A stretch of 11,934 bases of DNA. Source: Bdellovibrionales bacterium (GTDB lineage Bacteria > Bdellovibrionota > Bdellovibrionia > Bdellovibrionales > UBA1609). The notes under the pieces are model-generated. The model saw only the letters and a list, made by a program, of their open reading frames with translations. It searched no databases and was not told the origin of the DNA. The position numbers were made by a program, and so were the translations under genes. Position 1 is the first letter of the stretch; the number at the start of each line of letters is the position of its first letter. The DNA is taken from assembly GCA_027451425.1 (NCBI GenBank), contig DAIDJH010000022.1, positions 1 to 11,934 on the forward strand. The letters run 5' to 3'. Of this stretch, positions 1 through 7,727 are shown piece by piece.

Positions 1-28
1 CACTGTTTACTGGGAAAGCTTTTAGGCT

Positions 29-57
29 TTGGCACTGTTCTGCAAATGGCTTAGAAT
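29..57 (+). promoter_or_regulatory. sigma-70-like promoter of ilvA, probably giving a leaderless mRNA
   Basis: A -35 element TTGGCA (29-34) and a -10 element TAGAAT (52-57) are separated by exactly 17 nt. Each differs from the consensus by one base. With the last base of the -10 at position -7, transcription would start at about 64, which is the A of the ilvA ATG. No Shine-Dalgarno sequence precedes that ATG, which agrees with leaderless translation. The elements are seen directly; the start site is inferred. Confidence 0.65.
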
Positions 58-63
58 GATCTG

Positions 64-1266
64 ATGAAAATCGATGTGGGTGACATTGAAGCCGCGCGTG
101 AACGCATAGCGGGAGTGGCTAATCGAACTCCTGTTGAACACTCTTCAACAGCGAGCCGTCTACTGGGTGTTGAGGCCTATTTTAAATTTGAAAATTTGCA
201 GCGAACCGGCAGTTTCAAAATCCGCGGAGCTCTCAATAAAATTTCAACACTTTCGGACGCCGAAAAAAAACGCGGTGTGATCGCGGCTTCGGCAGGCAAC
301 CACGCACAAGGGGTCGCGCTCAGTTCGACTCTCTTGGGAGTAAAGTCGACAATCGTAATGCCGAAGACGTCTTCTATTGTAAAACAAGAGGCAACTCGCA
401 ATTACGGAGCGCAGGTTGTTTTAGAGGGCGATATTTACGACGAAGCCTATCAGCATGCCCGAATACTTGAAAAGAACACAGGCGCAATTTACATTCACGC
501 CTTCGAAGATCCATTTATAGTGGCAGGCCAAGGTACGATCGGACTTGAAATATTCGAAGATCTCCCCGAAGTCGACTCGGTTGTTGTCGCGATTGGCGGC
601 GGCGGTTTGATCTCGGGGATTGCGACGGCCCTCAAGGCGCGGCGACCGTCTGTTCAAATTTTTGGAGCAGTCGCGGCAAACGCGCCTGCAATGGCTGAAA
701 TGTTTCGCGGGCAAACTCCCACAAAGCGTTCGTCGTATATGTCGATCGCTGACGGTATAGCCGTTAAAACGCCGAGTGAAGCGATGCTTCAGAATTTTAT
801 CAAACCGCTCGTCGATGACGTGGTGACCGTAAACGAAGATGACATCGCAGAGTCGATCGTGTTTCTTCTCGAGCGAACGAAAGCCGTGGCTGAGGGGTCA
901 GGCGCCATAACATTTGCGGCCGCCAAGCAGTTAGGGGCGCGGTTAGGCAAAAAAACATGTTTTGTCGTTGGCGGCGGCAATATTGATCTTACGCTCATGG
1001 GCGAAATTTTAGATCGTGGGCTCACTCGCAATGGGCGTATGACGCGAATTTCTGTTGTGGTGGATGATCGTCCGGGCATGCTTCATCGGCTCACCAAAGT
1101 GGTTTCGGGGAGCGGGGCTAATATCTTACAGGTAGAACATGACCGCATCGACCCAATCTTGCAAATCCGCGAAACGCGCATTTCGTTTATTCTAGAGACA
1201 AAAAATCGCGAGCACATTGCTGAGATTCGCGAAGCGCTTGCGCGCGAAGGCGTGCGGATTTTATAA
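64..1266 (+). CDS. ilvA: Threonine ammonia-lyase (threonine deaminase) with C-terminal ACT domain
   Basis: This PLP enzyme of fold type II deaminates threonine (and serine) to 2-oxobutyrate (or pyruvate) and ammonia in the cytoplasm. Lys52 in SFKIRGA is the expected Schiff-base lysine. SAGNHAQG (76-83) is the substrate/PLP loop, and IGGGGLISG (177-185) is the glycine loop that holds the PLP phosphate. GGGNID (303-308) is near the end of the catalytic domain. Residues about 327-400 form one ACT-type regulatory domain (ISVVVDDRPGML...). At 400 aa it matches the medium-length family (TdcB-like core plus one ACT domain), not the roughly 510-aa E. coli IlvA with two regulatory repeats. The ACT domain suggests amino-acid feedback control. 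The start is supported by the adjacent promoter and the family N-terminus. It converges on the hyuB-like gene with a 12-nt gap. A biosynthetic role (isoleucine) or a catabolic role is possible; no other ilv genes are present. Confidence 0.93.
   Translation: MKIDVGDIEAARERIAGVANRTPVEHSSTASRLLGVEAYFKFENLQRTGSFKIRGALNKISTLSDAEKKRGVIAASAGNHAQGVALSSTLLGVKSTIVMPKTSSIVKQEATRNYGAQVVLEGDIYDEAYQHARILEKNTGAIYIHAFEDPFIVAGQGTIGLEIFEDLPEVDSVVVAIGGGGLISGIATALKARRPSVQIFGAVAANAPAMAEMFRGQTPTKRSSYMSIADGIAVKTPSEAMLQNFIKPLVDDVVTVNEDDIAESIVFLLERTKAVAEGSGAITFAAAKQLGARLGKKTCFVVGGGNIDLTLMGEILDRGLTRNGRMTRISVVVDDRPGMLHRLTKVVSGSGANILQVEHDRIDPILQIRETRISFILETKNREHIAEIREALAREGVRIL
1241..1262 (+). terminator. possible weak intrinsic terminator at the ilvA 3' end
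   Basis: CGCGCG (1241-1246) can pair with CGTGCG (1251-1256), including one G-U pair, around an AAGG tetraloop. This is followed by GATTTT. The structure lies inside the last codons of ilvA, and the gap to the convergent gene is only 12 nt. The T-tract is short and interrupted, so this is a tentative call. Confidence 0.3.
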
Positions 1267-1278
1267 AAAGAAATTTAT

Positions 1279-2772
1279 TTATTCATCGACGCCGTATCCG
1301 CCTCCGCCGGCGGTTAAAATCGTTACAATATCGCCTGGGGATAGGGTCATTTTGCCAAACAACGGGAGTGTGGTTTTTTTGCCCGCCGCAGGACCGCTGC
1401 TGGAGCCCACGTGCTGCACTACAATTTCAGAATCCTGACTGTTTTTGCCGCCGGCCATCCCGTCCGGTTTGCGCGGCGGTTTGAGAAAAGTCCACGATAT
1501 GGTGGCCGCATCGAGTACTTTAAAAGATTGAGCGGCACCATGACCGCCTGGAAACTTTCCCTGCCCAGCCGAATTTGCGCGAAACCCGCAATGAATGAAT
1601 TGAATCGGAAACTTGCGCTCCAACAATTCAATTGAATGCGGGAGAACGAATCTTCGCCACGGGTAGGCGCCATCAAGGCCCGGGCCATGGCTGGTGGCAC
1701 CAACCCCAACGGGCAGAGAGAAATAATGAGACGCGCCATTTTTAAAATGAATCTCGAGAGAACCATGGCTTGGGCCACTCATCGCCCACCCCAACTTCGG
1801 ATCAATACGGCTCAGTGCGAGCGACACGGCATTGCCGAGAAAGTTGATGCCATCGGTGTGACCGAGATAAACCGGTCGCGGAAAAGTGGAGTTAACGAGG
1901 CTGCCTTTGGGAGCTTTAATTTCAAAACGCGAAAGTACGCCCGTGTTAATGGGAATGTCACGTTTCATAAGGCTGATGAATGTGCCGATGGCCGCTCCCA
2001 TAGTCGAAGAATCAGTGATGAAAACGTTTTTTCCAGGCGTCGTGCCGGTAAAGTCAAACAACACCCGGCCATCGTGTATTTCCGCCTTTAGATGAAGGGA
2101 TTCGGAGTCGCTTATGTCGAGATCGCATTCTCCGACTCCATCCGAGATCTCTTCAAGTTGACGGGCGAATTCGCGCTCACTATTGAGTAAAAACTCACGA
2201 ACATTGGCGCGATCGAAAAGATCACTGTTGAGTTCTTCTTTGAGGTGAGAGCGAAGTTTGAGCAATTGTGCGACCTCGTTCTCAATTCGCGGGATGAAGT
2301 CATTTGGGGTCAGGGGGTGGCTTTTCAGCGCGTCTATTACCGCGGTATTGAATTGTGTACCTTGAGAGACAATCGGAGTGGGTGGGATTCGCAACCCCTC
2401 GTCATCAATTGTTTTCGGTTGGCCAACCTTTGCGGGAAAAGTCAGTCGAGAGGCAATAAGCAACTCCGCTGGTACCTTACCCTTATTGGTGCCGCTTTTT
2501 TTCGTAAGGTGCCCCACCCCCATTACGAGAGTCGGCGAGTTGACCACCGTGCCGCCTGAGTAAGGGTCGCTAGTGAGAGTAATATCGCCGTCGGCCAACT
2601 GTAAATATTTAAAGCTGACTTCTGTGGTTTGAGGCAATGTGCCGATGTCACCGAGAGATTCCGGGCGTAGATAAAGAATTTCAAAATCGACAGTGAGCAA
2701 AGCGGCGCGACGAAATGGTCCCAGAAGGCTGTGACATTTTTCATAAATTCGCGGGCTGGTCAATCGAAGCAT
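1279..2772 (-). CDS. Hydantoinase B/oxoprolinase (HyuB)-family protein, shortened and lacking catalytic-type motifs
   Basis: The family is recognisable from SDPYSGG (68-74, family NDPYxGG), EGLRIPP (125-131), DFTGT (240-244), a GLDG element (365-368), GKFPGGHG (405-412) and the C-terminal AGGGGYG (488-494). HyuB proteins work with HyuA in ATP-dependent opening of hydantoin or 5-oxoproline rings. Here several conserved polar motifs are gone. The SRxHHADxGG segment reads SRLTFPAKVG (108-117), the GGTHLPD element reads GGTVVNSP, and the HTHMTNT region reads AYPWRRF. The N-terminus is about 40 residues shorter than usual (497 aa against roughly 520-600). The reading frame is intact over 497 codons. 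Its ATG overlaps the end of the upstream HyuA-like gene by 13 nt and has an SD (CGGAG, 5-nt spacing), so the two are probably translationally coupled. Membership in the family is clear; the same enzyme activity is doubtful, and a pseudoenzyme or a very different substrate is likely. Confidence 0.85.
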   Translation of the reverse strand: MLRLTSPRIYEKCHSLLGPFRRAALLTVDFEILYLRPESLGDIGTLPQTTEVSFKYLQLADGDITLTSDPYSGGTVVNSPTLVMGVGHLTKKSGTNKGKVPAELLIASRLTFPAKVGQPKTIDDEGLRIPPTPIVSQGTQFNTAVIDALKSHPLTPNDFIPRIENEVAQLLKLRSHLKEELNSDLFDRANVREFLLNSEREFARQLEEISDGVGECDLDISDSESLHLKAEIHDGRVLFDFTGTTPGKNVFITDSSTMGAAIGTFISLMKRDIPINTGVLSRFEIKAPKGSLVNSTFPRPVYLGHTDGINFLGNAVSLALSRIDPKLGWAMSGPSHGSLEIHFKNGASHYFSLPVGVGATSHGPGLDGAYPWRRFVLPHSIELLERKFPIQFIHCGFRANSAGQGKFPGGHGAAQSFKVLDAATISWTFLKPPRKPDGMAGGKNSQDSEIVVQHVGSSSGPAAGKKTTLPLFGKMTLSPGDIVTILTAGGGGYGVDE

Positions 2773-4154
2773 GGTGACTCCGATAAATCATCGATCAAGC
2801 GAGCTCGCAATGGTTTGGCAAGCGTAGCGGCAAGCGGTCCACAAATGAGAAGCTCATTGACGGCGTTTGAATCGGCAAGGTTTACGCGGATTTCATCGCG
2901 CAATATTTCGCAACCGAGGTTGAACAGTTGGTCGCCGAGTTCCTCATCGCTCAACGACTGAGCTTGAGAAAAAATTCGTTTATATACTGAAAGCTGCTCT
3001 TTAAATTTTTGAAGCCCGCGCCCATTGCGCGGATCTGAAACTCGTGCGGCGACAGCTTCATCTTGCGGATCGATCTTTAGGGCAATTAAATCAAAAAAAG
3101 TGGGGGTCAAACCTCGGCCAAAAACCATCGGTCCGGGATCGTAAGAGGCAATTTCTGATGAAAATCCGATTGGCGTCATAAAGTTCTTTGAAAGAAGAGT
3201 GAGGGGGTGAATTCTGGGCAGAAAAAATGCGGGTGCCGAGATCGCGACGGGGCCGAACATTGACAGCCATGTGCTTTGCCGTCTCTTGCCGCCGTGGAGT
3301 AAGGCAAAGCCGTCGACACAAGCGTGAAATAGTGGCGAACTGCGAGCGAATTTATCAGCTAATCGGTCGTAATATTGGTTGCCGGCTTGAAGCAGAGACA
3401 CTCGTCCATTTAGGACGTCGTCCAAAGGGAATTTTCCGATTGAAATTACCCCATTCGAACTGAGCCGGGGCTCGAAAATGGCCTGGATTTTTTTGAGCTG
3501 AGAGGCGAATTGTTCAAATACATAAGCGTTGAGTATGGCGCTCCAAAACCGAGCCTTTTCGTCAACGGATTCCGCCTCAAGCGTTTCGTGGGGCACGACT
3601 TGCGAGCTCAAATGAACGCGAAAGCCTTTTGATTCCAGAAATTCTTTGGCCCTCTGTTCGTTTTCACTGTTCAACATTGAGTGTAAAAAGCAAATCGCCA
3701 CGTTTTTAATTTGATTCATTTGGAGTTTGGCGGCGAGGAATTCCATCTCCGTCAAATCAACCGCTTTTTCGACCTGGCCACTTGCGTTTACGCGTTCGGT
3801 GACCCCGAAAAACAAATCACGCTCGATGGGCATTGAATGGCGTCGCGGCACGCTCGTGAAATATGGCGTTTTGATGGGGGCCGTCATCTCCAGCCAGTTT
3901 TCAAACCCTGACGTGATAAGTACGGCGGCTTCTCCGCCGTAATTTTTTATCGCCAAGCGATAAGGCAAATCCGTATAGAGGCGTAGGTTCCCGATATCCC
4001 TTAAGTTGAGCTCTTGCAAAATTGAGCCAAGCATCGACTCGACGTTCATTTGCGGATAAAAATATTGCCGCTTGAGTTGCGACCGATCAGCTTCGTTATA
4101 ACCGACAAGGTCGGCGAGATGATCGCGAAGATGCAATCCGATTGACCAGGACAT
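2760..4154 (-). CDS. Hydantoinase A/oxoprolinase (HyuA)-family protein, degenerate, without ATPase motifs
   Basis: Family signatures are NVAICFLHSMLN (151-162, family VAVCFLHSYLN), the run from LSSQVVP (182-188) to LNAYV (208-212), and DPGPMVFGRGLTPTFFD (339-355, family DPGPACYGRGGTxPTxTD). Normal HyuA is an ASKHA-fold ATPase of about 650-700 aa; this one has 464. The N-terminal phosphate loop (DxGGTxTDLV) aligns with LHLRDHLADLV (7-17). The SGPAGG motif aligns with LQAGNQY (255-261), and FDMGGTSTDVALI aligns with HACVDGFALLHGG (277-289). The later IHTVGAGGGS aligns with IHPLTLLSKN (315-324). All glycine-rich nucleotide-binding elements are therefore lost while the scaffold persists. A modest SD (AGGA, 8 nt before the ATG) supports the start. 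It is divergent from cmk with only 26 nt between start codons. ATP hydrolysis is unlikely; the function is unknown. Confidence 0.8.
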   Translation of the reverse strand: MSWSIGLHLRDHLADLVGYNEADRSQLKRQYFYPQMNVESMLGSILQELNLRDIGNLRLYTDLPYRLAIKNYGGEAAVLITSGFENWLEMTAPIKTPYFTSVPRRHSMPIERDLFFGVTERVNASGQVEKAVDLTEMEFLAAKLQMNQIKNVAICFLHSMLNSENEQRAKEFLESKGFRVHLSSQVVPHETLEAESVDEKARFWSAILNAYVFEQFASQLKKIQAIFEPRLSSNGVISIGKFPLDDVLNGRVSLLQAGNQYYDRLADKFARSSPLFHACVDGFALLHGGKRRQSTWLSMFGPVAISAPAFFLPRIHPLTLLSKNFMTPIGFSSEIASYDPGPMVFGRGLTPTFFDLIALKIDPQDEAVAARVSDPRNGRGLQKFKEQLSVYKRIFSQAQSLSDEELGDQLFNLGCEILRDEIRVNLADSNAVNELLICGPLAATLAKPLRARLIDDLSESPCFD

Positions 4155-4171
4155 GGGTCTGATCCTATTTT
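4142..4171 (+). promoter_or_regulatory. probable cmk promoter, near-leaderless
   Basis: TTGACC (4142-4147, 5/6 match to the -35 consensus) and TATTTT (4166-4171, 4/6 match to -10) are separated by 18 nt. The start would fall at about 4178, only about 3 nt before the cmk ATG, which has no SD. The -35 lies inside the first codons of the divergent HyuA-like gene. The AT-rich stretch at 4166-4178 also offers a TAAAAT -10-like element on the minus strand for that gene, but I found no good partner -35 for it. Confidence 0.45.
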
Positions 4172-4180
4172 AAATTTTCT

Positions 4181-4867
4181 ATGCGGTCAGCATTGATTAT
4201 TGTCACTATAGATGGTCCCGCAGCTTCGGGCAAAACATCCGTGAGTCGGTTGATTGCTTCACGGCGTGGGTGGGCCTGGGTATCGACGGGTGCGTTCTAC
4301 CGCGGCCTTGCGTATGTGGCGTCGCGCGAGGGCATTGCGGTGAATGATGAGCTTGCGTTAGCAAAGCTTTGCTTGTCACCAATTTGGCGGGTTCAAATGG
4401 GCGAAGACCGAACCCGAGTGTATTTGCACGACGAAGACGTGACTGACGAAATTTACTCTGAAGAAATCGGGGCGGGGGCGAGTTTGGTAAGCCGATTTCC
4501 AAAAGTTCGGGCGAACTTATTGACGGCTCAGCGCGCTTGCGCGAACAGTATCAGTGGATTGGTAGCCGAAGGTCGAGATTGCGGCACCGTCGTATTCCCG
4601 AAGGCACAAGTGAAGTTCTACTTGACGGCAGGAACGCTGGATCGGGCTGAACGGCGCGCCCGCCAACAGGGCGGCAATGTTGAAGAAATGCGCCAGGCGC
4701 AGGTTAAACGCGACCACCAGGATAGCTCCCGTCAAACGGCGCCTATGCAGATCCCGTCGCTCGCGCATGTTGTAGACACGACCTCTATGACGCTGGACCA
4801 AGTGGTTGAACAAGTTGACGCGATTATAGTGAAAGAGCTTGCCGAACAACACCTCTCACACTTATAA
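4181..4867 (+). CDS. cmk: Cytidylate (CMP/dCMP) kinase
   Basis: It phosphorylates CMP and dCMP to the diphosphates using ATP, in the cytoplasmic pyrimidine salvage and nucleotide supply pathway. The P-loop is GPAASGKTS (12-20). STGAFYR (35-41) corresponds to the nucleotide-binding DSGAxYR segment. AEGRDCGTVVFP (129-140) is the family hallmark (E. coli ADGRDMGTVVFP). RAERRARQ (155-162) lies in the lid region, and KRDHQDSSRQTAP (176-188) matches the C-terminal RDxxDxxRxxAP signature. The length of 228 aa is normal. The ATG is one or two residues before the first beta strand, as in homologues, and has no SD. It is followed by rpsA, the cmk-rpsA order common in many bacteria. Confidence 0.95.
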   Translation: MRSALIIVTIDGPAASGKTSVSRLIASRRGWAWVSTGAFYRGLAYVASREGIAVNDELALAKLCLSPIWRVQMGEDRTRVYLHDEDVTDEIYSEEIGAGASLVSRFPKVRANLLTAQRACANSISGLVAEGRDCGTVVFPKAQVKFYLTAGTLDRAERRARQQGGNVEEMRQAQVKRDHQDSSRQTAPMQIPSLAHVVDTTSMTLDQVVEQVDAIIVKELAEQHLSHL

Positions 4868-4868
4868 G
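4839..4868 (+). promoter_or_regulatory. possible rpsA promoter at the cmk 3' end
   Basis: TTGCCG (4839-4844, 4/6) and TATAAG (4863-4868, 5/6) are 18 nt apart, overlapping the last codons and stop of cmk. Transcription would start near 4875 and give a leader of about 87 nt containing both hairpins described for rpsA. Read-through from cmk is equally possible. Confidence 0.3.
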
Positions 4869-4896
4869 TGCTCAATAAACATAGGGAACGATGCCT

Positions 4897-4950
4897 GGCG
4901 TGCGGGAGTCACTCTTCCGCGTGCGCCTGAGTGGACTTCCCCCAGGAGGT
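4897..4950 (+). promoter_or_regulatory. rpsA leader with two hairpins, the second hiding the Shine-Dalgarno site
   Basis: Hairpin 1 (4897-4927) pairs GGCGTGCG with the CGTGCGCC end (two G-U pairs), continuing past a one-base bulge with GGA/TCC. Hairpin 2 pairs ACTTCC (4935-4940) with GGAGGT (4945-4950) around a CCCA loop: six pairs, one of them G-U. The right arm of hairpin 2 is the core of the only SD (AGGAGG, 4944-4949). Ribosomal protein S1 is known to repress its own mRNA in enterobacteria; an analogous control here is an inference. Confidence 0.45.
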
Positions 4951-4961
4951 AACAATTGCAC

Positions 4962-6776
4962 ATGACTGATAGTAATAAAGCACAAAAATCAAAGGCGAAG
5001 GCGGCTTTGGAAGCGGTGTTGGCCGCGTTAGATGCTAATGATGACCAAGTTCCAGCGAACCCGAGTTTGTTCGCGTTCGATAAAAAACGTTCCGATGAGT
5101 CTTTTGAAAGACTTTTTAAATCTGAAGTCGATAAAAAGGACTTCAAAGTTGGTGACGTTGTGAACGGTCGAGTCGTCGAAGTTCAAGACGACTATGTGCT
5201 TGTCGATATTAACTATAAAAGTGAAGGCCTGATCCCCATCAGTGAATTTCGTATGGTTGAGGGGGCGCGAAATGTGCAAGTCGGGCAAGACGTTCAAGTG
5301 TACATTGACAAAATTGAAAACGAAAATGGCATGATCGTTTTGTCAAAAGACAAAGCGGATATGCTACGCGCCTGGGATGATATTTCTCGCGCGGCCGAAA
5401 ATGAAGAAGTAATTGAGGGCACGATCATCGCGAAAGTCAAAGGTGGCTTGAGCGTCGACATTGGCGTGAAGGCGTTTTTGCCTGGTAGCCAGATTGACTT
5501 GCGTCCTGTCCGCAATATGGATCAGTACATCGGCAAAACCTATAAATTCAAAGTCATTAAATTCAATAAACGCCGGGGCAATATCGTTCTTTCACGCCGC
5601 GCGCTTCTCGAACAAGAACGAGAGAGCTTACGAACGCAAACGCTGGATTCAATGAAAGAAGGATCCGTCGTTCGTGGTATTGTGAAAAATATCACGGATT
5701 ACGGAGCGTTCATTGATCTTGGCGGTATGGACGGCCTGTTACACATTACTGATATGAGCTGGGGCCGCATCAAGCATCCGTCCGAAGTGCTCAACGTCGG
5801 TGATGAAATTGAAGTCATGGTTCTCAAATACGACAACTCGAAAGAGCGCGTGAGCCTTGGTCTCAAACAATTGAAACAAGATCCGTGGGCGAAAGTCGCG
5901 GCGGAATTTGTGCCTGGTCAAAAAGTCAAAGGCCGCATTGTGAGTCTTACCGAGTACGGCGCATTTGTTGAATTAGCTGAAGGGGTTGAGGGCCTCATTC
6001 ACGTTTCGGAGATGAGCTGGACAAAGCGGGTGAAGCACCCGAATCAAATCTTGAAAGCTGACGAGGAAGTTGAAGTTCAAGTTTTGGAGGTCGACCAAAC
6101 CAACCGTCGCATCAGCCTTGGCTTGAAGCAACTCCAACCAAATCCATGGCTAGAGCTCAAAGATTCTTATCCGCCAGGTACAATTATCGAAGGCGAAGTT
6201 AAATCGGTAACCGATTTTGGTGTATTTGTGGGCGTCGAAGAAGGCATAGACGGTCTTGTGCATGTCTCCGATTTTTCGTGGACAAAGCGAGTTAACCATC
6301 CGTCGGAACTTTACCAAAAAGGTGAACGAATTCGCGCTGTGGTATTGGGTGTCGATATTGAGAACGAACGGTTTAGCCTTGGGGTTAAACAACTTGAGGC
6401 GGACCCGTGGTCAACTGTCGATCAAAAATTCCCGATTGGCTCACAACACGATGTAAAAGTTGTGAAAGGCGCTGATTTTGGAGTGTTTGTGGAACTGGCC
6501 GAAAACGTCGAAGGTTTGATCCATATTTCAGAACTGTCGACCAAACGCGTGGAGAAACCAGAAGACGTGGTGAAGGTTGGGGACGCGATTCGAGCGGAAG
6601 TCATATCGATCGATAAAGACGCGCGCAAAATCGCTTTGAGTGCCAAGCTCGTGAAATTGCGAGAGCAAAAGGCCGACGTTGCGGATTACGTCAAGAAAGC
6701 TACGACGTCGTCCAAAACCAGCTTTGGCGAGCTTTTTGGTGACGCGCTTAAGGACGTGGCAAAAAAACAAGAATAG
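4962..6776 (+). CDS. rpsA: 30S ribosomal protein S1
   Basis: S1 binds mRNA at the 30S platform and helps unfold structured translation start regions. Six S1/OB-fold repeats can be read, at about residues 61-129, 148-214, 232-302, 317-389, 404-476 and 491-561. The last four carry the RNA-binding pattern DYGAF/EYGAF/DFGVF, then GL(L/I/V)H(I/V)(S/T)(D/E). Repeats 1-2 are divergent, as in E. coli S1, where they contact the ribosome. It is 604 aa against 557 in E. coli; the extra length is mainly a charged, Ala/Lys/Asp-rich N-terminal extension of about 60 residues. The start is ambiguous. ATG 4962 is 12 nt from AGGAGG, while an in-frame TTG at 4956 has better spacing (6 nt) and would add two residues. 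sppA follows after 21 nt. Confidence 0.96.
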   Translation: MTDSNKAQKSKAKAALEAVLAALDANDDQVPANPSLFAFDKKRSDESFERLFKSEVDKKDFKVGDVVNGRVVEVQDDYVLVDINYKSEGLIPISEFRMVEGARNVQVGQDVQVYIDKIENENGMIVLSKDKADMLRAWDDISRAAENEEVIEGTIIAKVKGGLSVDIGVKAFLPGSQIDLRPVRNMDQYIGKTYKFKVIKFNKRRGNIVLSRRALLEQERESLRTQTLDSMKEGSVVRGIVKNITDYGAFIDLGGMDGLLHITDMSWGRIKHPSEVLNVGDEIEVMVLKYDNSKERVSLGLKQLKQDPWAKVAAEFVPGQKVKGRIVSLTEYGAFVELAEGVEGLIHVSEMSWTKRVKHPNQILKADEEVEVQVLEVDQTNRRISLGLKQLQPNPWLELKDSYPPGTIIEGEVKSVTDFGVFVGVEEGIDGLVHVSDFSWTKRVNHPSELYQKGERIRAVVLGVDIENERFSLGVKQLEADPWSTVDQKFPIGSQHDVKVVKGADFGVFVELAENVEGLIHISELSTKRVEKPEDVVKVGDAIRAEVISIDKDARKIALSAKLVKLREQKADVADYVKKATTSSKTSFGELFGDALKDVAKKQE

Positions 6777-6797
6777 TTTAAAGCGCGGAGTTGATTC

Positions 6798-7727
6798 ATG
6801 CGCAAATTTTTGGGCACCGTTTTTATTGTTGTTCTTATATTTTTCTTCGCCGGCTGTTTGATGGTTGCCAACGATTTGATGAAGCAACTCCATCTTGAAC
6901 AGCCGAAAGTCGCGAAATCGTCGATCCTGCTTTTGCACCTAAACGGCGTTATCGTGAATAGTCACCGTTTTGTGTCGGACCTGGACCGATATGCAGGCGA
7001 CAGTGACATCAAGGGAGTTTTGGTGCGAATCAATTCTCCTGGCGGTGTCGTGGGCGCCAGCCAAGAGATTTACGCTGATCTCAATCGCGTGCGCACAGAA
7101 CTTCATAAGCCGGTGGTTGTGTCGGTTTCAGACATGGCCGCCAGCGGCGCGTTCTATGCGGCTATGGGTGCCGATAAAATTGTGACAAATCCTGGCAGTC
7201 TCATCGGTTCAATTGGCGTCATTATGGAATTTGCCGATCTCCAAAAGCTCTACGCGTGGGCAAAAATAAAACGCTACGTCATCAAAACTGGTCCGTACAA
7301 AGACTCGGGTGCTGAATATCGTGACATGAGGCCCGATGAAAAAGCGGTGTTTCAGGCGATGGCCGATGATGTGCTCGAGCAATTTAAGACAGCGGTGGCA
7401 AAGTCACGCCATTTAACCATGGCGCAAGTGACAACGTTGGCCGATGGGCGCGTCTTTACGGGAGAAAAAGCGATCGAATTGCATCTCGCAGATCAGATTG
7501 GCACAGTGTACGATGCTAAAAAGCTCATCGGTAAAATGACCGGGCTTGGCGATCACCCAGAAATGTTCATGCCGCCCCCTCGGAATCAATACTTGGTCGA
7601 ATGGTTGAATTCGCGCACGCGTGTTCCAAATCTAGATGATTCCATACGGGATATTTTACATGCGCAACTGTGGGGCCAGCCGCTCTTGATGCTACCAGGA
7701 GCTATGAATTTCTTAGGCGGTCGCTGA
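6798..7727 (+). CDS. sppA: Signal peptide peptidase SppA, 36K type
   Basis: This membrane-anchored serine protease degrades signal peptides left in the cytoplasmic membrane after secretion. An N-terminal hydrophobic segment (about 4-24) anchors it. The nucleophile is expected at Ser116 in [10 protein letters not shown] and the general base at Lys168 in [10 protein letters not shown]. Their 52-residue spacing equals that of the B. subtilis Ser147/Lys199 pair. NSPGG (79-83) and the [12 protein letters not shown] block (131-142) are further family motifs. At 309 aa it is the short, single-domain form. FFFAGC (15-20) resembles a lipobox, but Phe at -3 is atypical, so lipidation is uncertain. An SD-like GGAG lies 7 nt before the ATG. 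Its stop overlaps the next start (TGATG). Confidence 0.93.
   Translation: MRKFLGTVFIVVLIFFFAGCLMVANDLMKQLHLEQPKVAKSSILLLHLNGVIVNSHRFVSDLDRYAGDSDIKGVLVRINSPGGVVGASQEIYADLNRVRTELHKPVVVSVSDMAASGAFYAAMGADKIVTNPGSLIGSIGVIMEFADLQKLYAWAKIKRYVIKTGPYKDSGAEYRDMRPDEKAVFQAMADDVLEQFKTAVAKSRHLTMAQVTTLADGRVFTGEKAIELHLADQIGTVYDAKKLIGKMTGLGDHPEMFMPPPRNQYLVEWLNSRTRVPNLDDSIRDILHAQLWGQPLLMLPGAMNFLGGR

Noticed and set aside
1636..2091. Open frame of 151 codons on the plus strand inside the HyuB-like gene
   Set aside because: Opposite-strand shadow of a clearly homologous gene; low-complexity translation, no SD or recognisable domain.
4956..6776. Internal repetition in rpsA as a DNA repeat or duplication event
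   Set aside because: The similarity is protein-level between the six S1 domains, normal for this gene.
6812..6860. Lipobox in SppA (FFFAGC)
   Set aside because: Phe at the -3 position is atypical; a plain membrane anchor explains the segment equally well.
6528..6938. Open frame of 136 codons on the minus strand across the rpsA/sppA junction
   Set aside because: Antisense to two strongly supported genes and resembling no protein family.
7670..7726. Upstream in-frame ATG for the HIT gene adding 19 residues
   Set aside because: The extra residues are encoded within the sppA 3' end and do not resemble the family N-terminus; ATG 7727 sits in a TGATG junction.
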